Source: Polydactylus sextarius (lineage: Eukaryota; Chordata; Actinopteri; Polynemidae). From it: 64,000 bases of DNA. The stretch lies in the NCBI GenBank assembly GCA_016801845.1, contig CM028931.1:21510302-21574301 (forward strand), in the 5' to 3' direction. Below are positions 62,341 through 64,000 of the stretch, in pieces (position 1 is the stretch's first letter; each line of letters begins with the position of its first letter). Position numbers and translations under genes: made by a program. Below the pieces are notes generated by a model that was not told the origin of the DNA, did not search any database, and saw only the letters and a program-made list of their open reading frames with translations.

Positions 62341-63169
62341 CGGTGAAACACAAACAAAAAAAAGACGAGTTCTTAATCGAATAATTCGGCAAAAAAAAGC
62401 AGGAAGAGGAAGAGGATTAGCGCCACTATTCAAAATGAGAAAGAAGCGGAGAGAGAACAATACCGAGTCCATCAGCAGATTATAGACCATGTTATCAGTC
62501 CGGTCCTCTTTCTTCATCCGTTTTTATTTTTTTTAAATCTCTTTTTTTACTGACAATATTCTGATTCTGACCTAAATTCACCACAAGAAGCTACAACTCT
62601 CTCCCAAAATAAATAAAAACCTCCTCTTCTCTGCCTTCGCTGGTCGTCTTCTTCTGACGGTTGACCCAGTTGGTCGTCGTGTGCTCGGGTTAACGTTTGC
62701 ATATATATTTGTGGTTTTTATCGCTTCGGTAACGTGACGACTTTCCAAATCTTTTAAAAAAAAAAAAAAAAATCACAATTTGTTAATTGCGCTGATTTTC
62801 TTTCCCTCTTTTGTTCCCACAAGACTCAGTTTAGACGCTGGTGCATATTTTTTCTTTCTCTCTTCTTTTTTTAAGAGGCTTAAGAGGCTGCCGGCTAAAT
62901 GAATGGACCAATTTGCTTTTGCTCGGTAATCATGGGAGTTTGTGTGGGATTTAGGGAATCAGAGAAGAGTGAAGAAGAGCAGACATGTAATCAGAAGTTT
63001 CTAATTTGGTCTCTGCTCTATTCTTCGCTGGTGTCTCCTGCTTTAGTTTCTGCTCCTCCTGTTTCTCGGCTCCATCAATTTAGCTGCGTTTTTATACGTT
63101 TTATTCATTTATTTATGTTTCATTTATTTAATGTGACTGTTCCTCTGTTCACCACAATCATTTAGTTAT

Positions 63170-63367
63170 GTAAAATTATTTTAGATATTTTTATTTTTTT
63201 ATGTGATTTTTTGTAATCTTTTTTAATTTTTTTTTATTATTTTATATTAATTTATATAATTATTATTATTTTCTAATTTTTTTTATTTATTATTTTACTA
63301 TTTTCCCCGATCACCTTTCATTTTATTTATTTATTTTTTATTATTTCATATTATTTAATTGAATATT

Positions 63368-63398
<31 letters not shown>

Positions 63399-63790
63399 TT
63401 CCCCACAATCACCATTATTTTTTTTTATTTTTTGATATTAACATATTTAATTCAATATTATTGTTATTTTTATTTAATTGACCTATTTATCTTCTCACCC
63501 TCAGTCGCTTTAATCACACTTAGTTTTCATCTTCCTGTTTTTATTTAATAACTTCATTCAATTTAATCTCTCGTTTTTTAATATTTAATTTTAAATATAT
63601 TATCTATAATATATATTTTTTTTAAATTTATATAGTTAATTCATTATTAATATTTGGTATTTTTATATCTTTTTATTTATTTTGTTCTATTTATTTTTAA
63701 CTGTTTTTATTTAATTTATTTTTTATAAATCTATTAACTTATGTATTCATTATTATTATTATTATTATTATTGTTGATTTTTTTTATTTT
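63170..63790. repeat. AT-rich tract with (ATT)n and (TA)n
   Basis: TTTATTTATT low complexity with ATT runs near 63370 and 63750, directly downstream of the first visible kiaa1549l exon. Confidence 0.9.
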
Positions 63791-63830
63791 CTTTGACAGA
63801 TTTTTTTGTTGTTATTTTAAGGTGAATCAC

Positions 63831-64000
63831 CTGTTTTCAGCTGCAGGTGGATGCTGGGAGCGGGCGTCCACGTCGCCACGGGAACCAGCACGGCTTTGAC
63901 CAGCGGGATGTGCTGCCTGACGTCTGACAGCAGCTTGTCGAAACCGTAGACGTTGAGCGCCTCCACCACCACAGACGACACGTAGACGTTCTTGCCGCTG
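63831..64000 (-). CDS. kiaa1549l: kiaa1549l exon 1 of window (5' truncated by window edge)
   Basis: 56 full codons plus one base, beginning SGKNVYVSSVVVEAL and ending LQLKT. The donor reads AAAACAG|GTGATT, leaving phase 1. It forms the start of the first SEA-like module; the beta-strand/helix-like pattern VYVSSVVVEAL...FDKLLSDV fits an extracellular domain. Upstream exons lie outside the window. Confidence 0.85.

Overview
The window looks like nuclear DNA from a teleost fish, probably a percomorph. Evidence: a vertebrate gene split into many short exons with GT-AG introns, an AT-rich background, many (CA)n/(TG)n microsatellites, and a very large load of tandem repeats. No prokaryotic features, rRNA or tRNA genes were seen.

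The one secure gene lies on the minus strand from the right edge (64000) to about 28.3 kb. Seventeen coding exons can be joined with matching phases at every junction, giving 888 codons. The product is recognised as KIAA1549L (UPF0606 / DUF3827 family). From N to C terminus the visible part holds two copies of an extracellular SEA-like module, one transmembrane helix, and a long disordered cytoplasmic tail. The 5' exons lie beyond the right edge. The usual final coding exon was not identified. A phase-compatible terminal exon at 25.98-26.15 kb, a long 3' UTR and tandem AATAAA signals at 22.86 kb are proposed as the tail of the gene.

Left of that, 16.3-21.8 kb holds a possible second minus-strand gene. 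It has a CpG-rich promoter-like block with E2F- and YY1-like words, a non-coding first exon, and three small exons whose phases join into an 81-codon frame ending in TAA. This is a prediction and no family was recognised. The leftmost 16 kb has no convincing gene.

Most of the rest is repeat DNA. The most striking family is an inverted repeat with arms of about 40 bp, consensus core CATAATGTCTAGAATACAGG on the left arm and its complement on the right. It occurs in clusters at 4.8-6.0, 16.7-17.6, 23.5-24.1, 28.8, 39.9-41.0, 42.8, 43.8, 48.1-49.4, 51.8-52.4, 57.4-58.0 and 59.3-59.9 kb, mostly within introns of kiaa1549l. A second theme is the word GTTAGC/GCTAAC, which underlies several tandem arrays of different unit length (about 8-12, 15, 20 and 240 bp). 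Other arrays are built from AATAG, CGTAAC and CTAG-type units, and there is an uninterrupted 45-unit CAG run at 47.34-47.47 kb.
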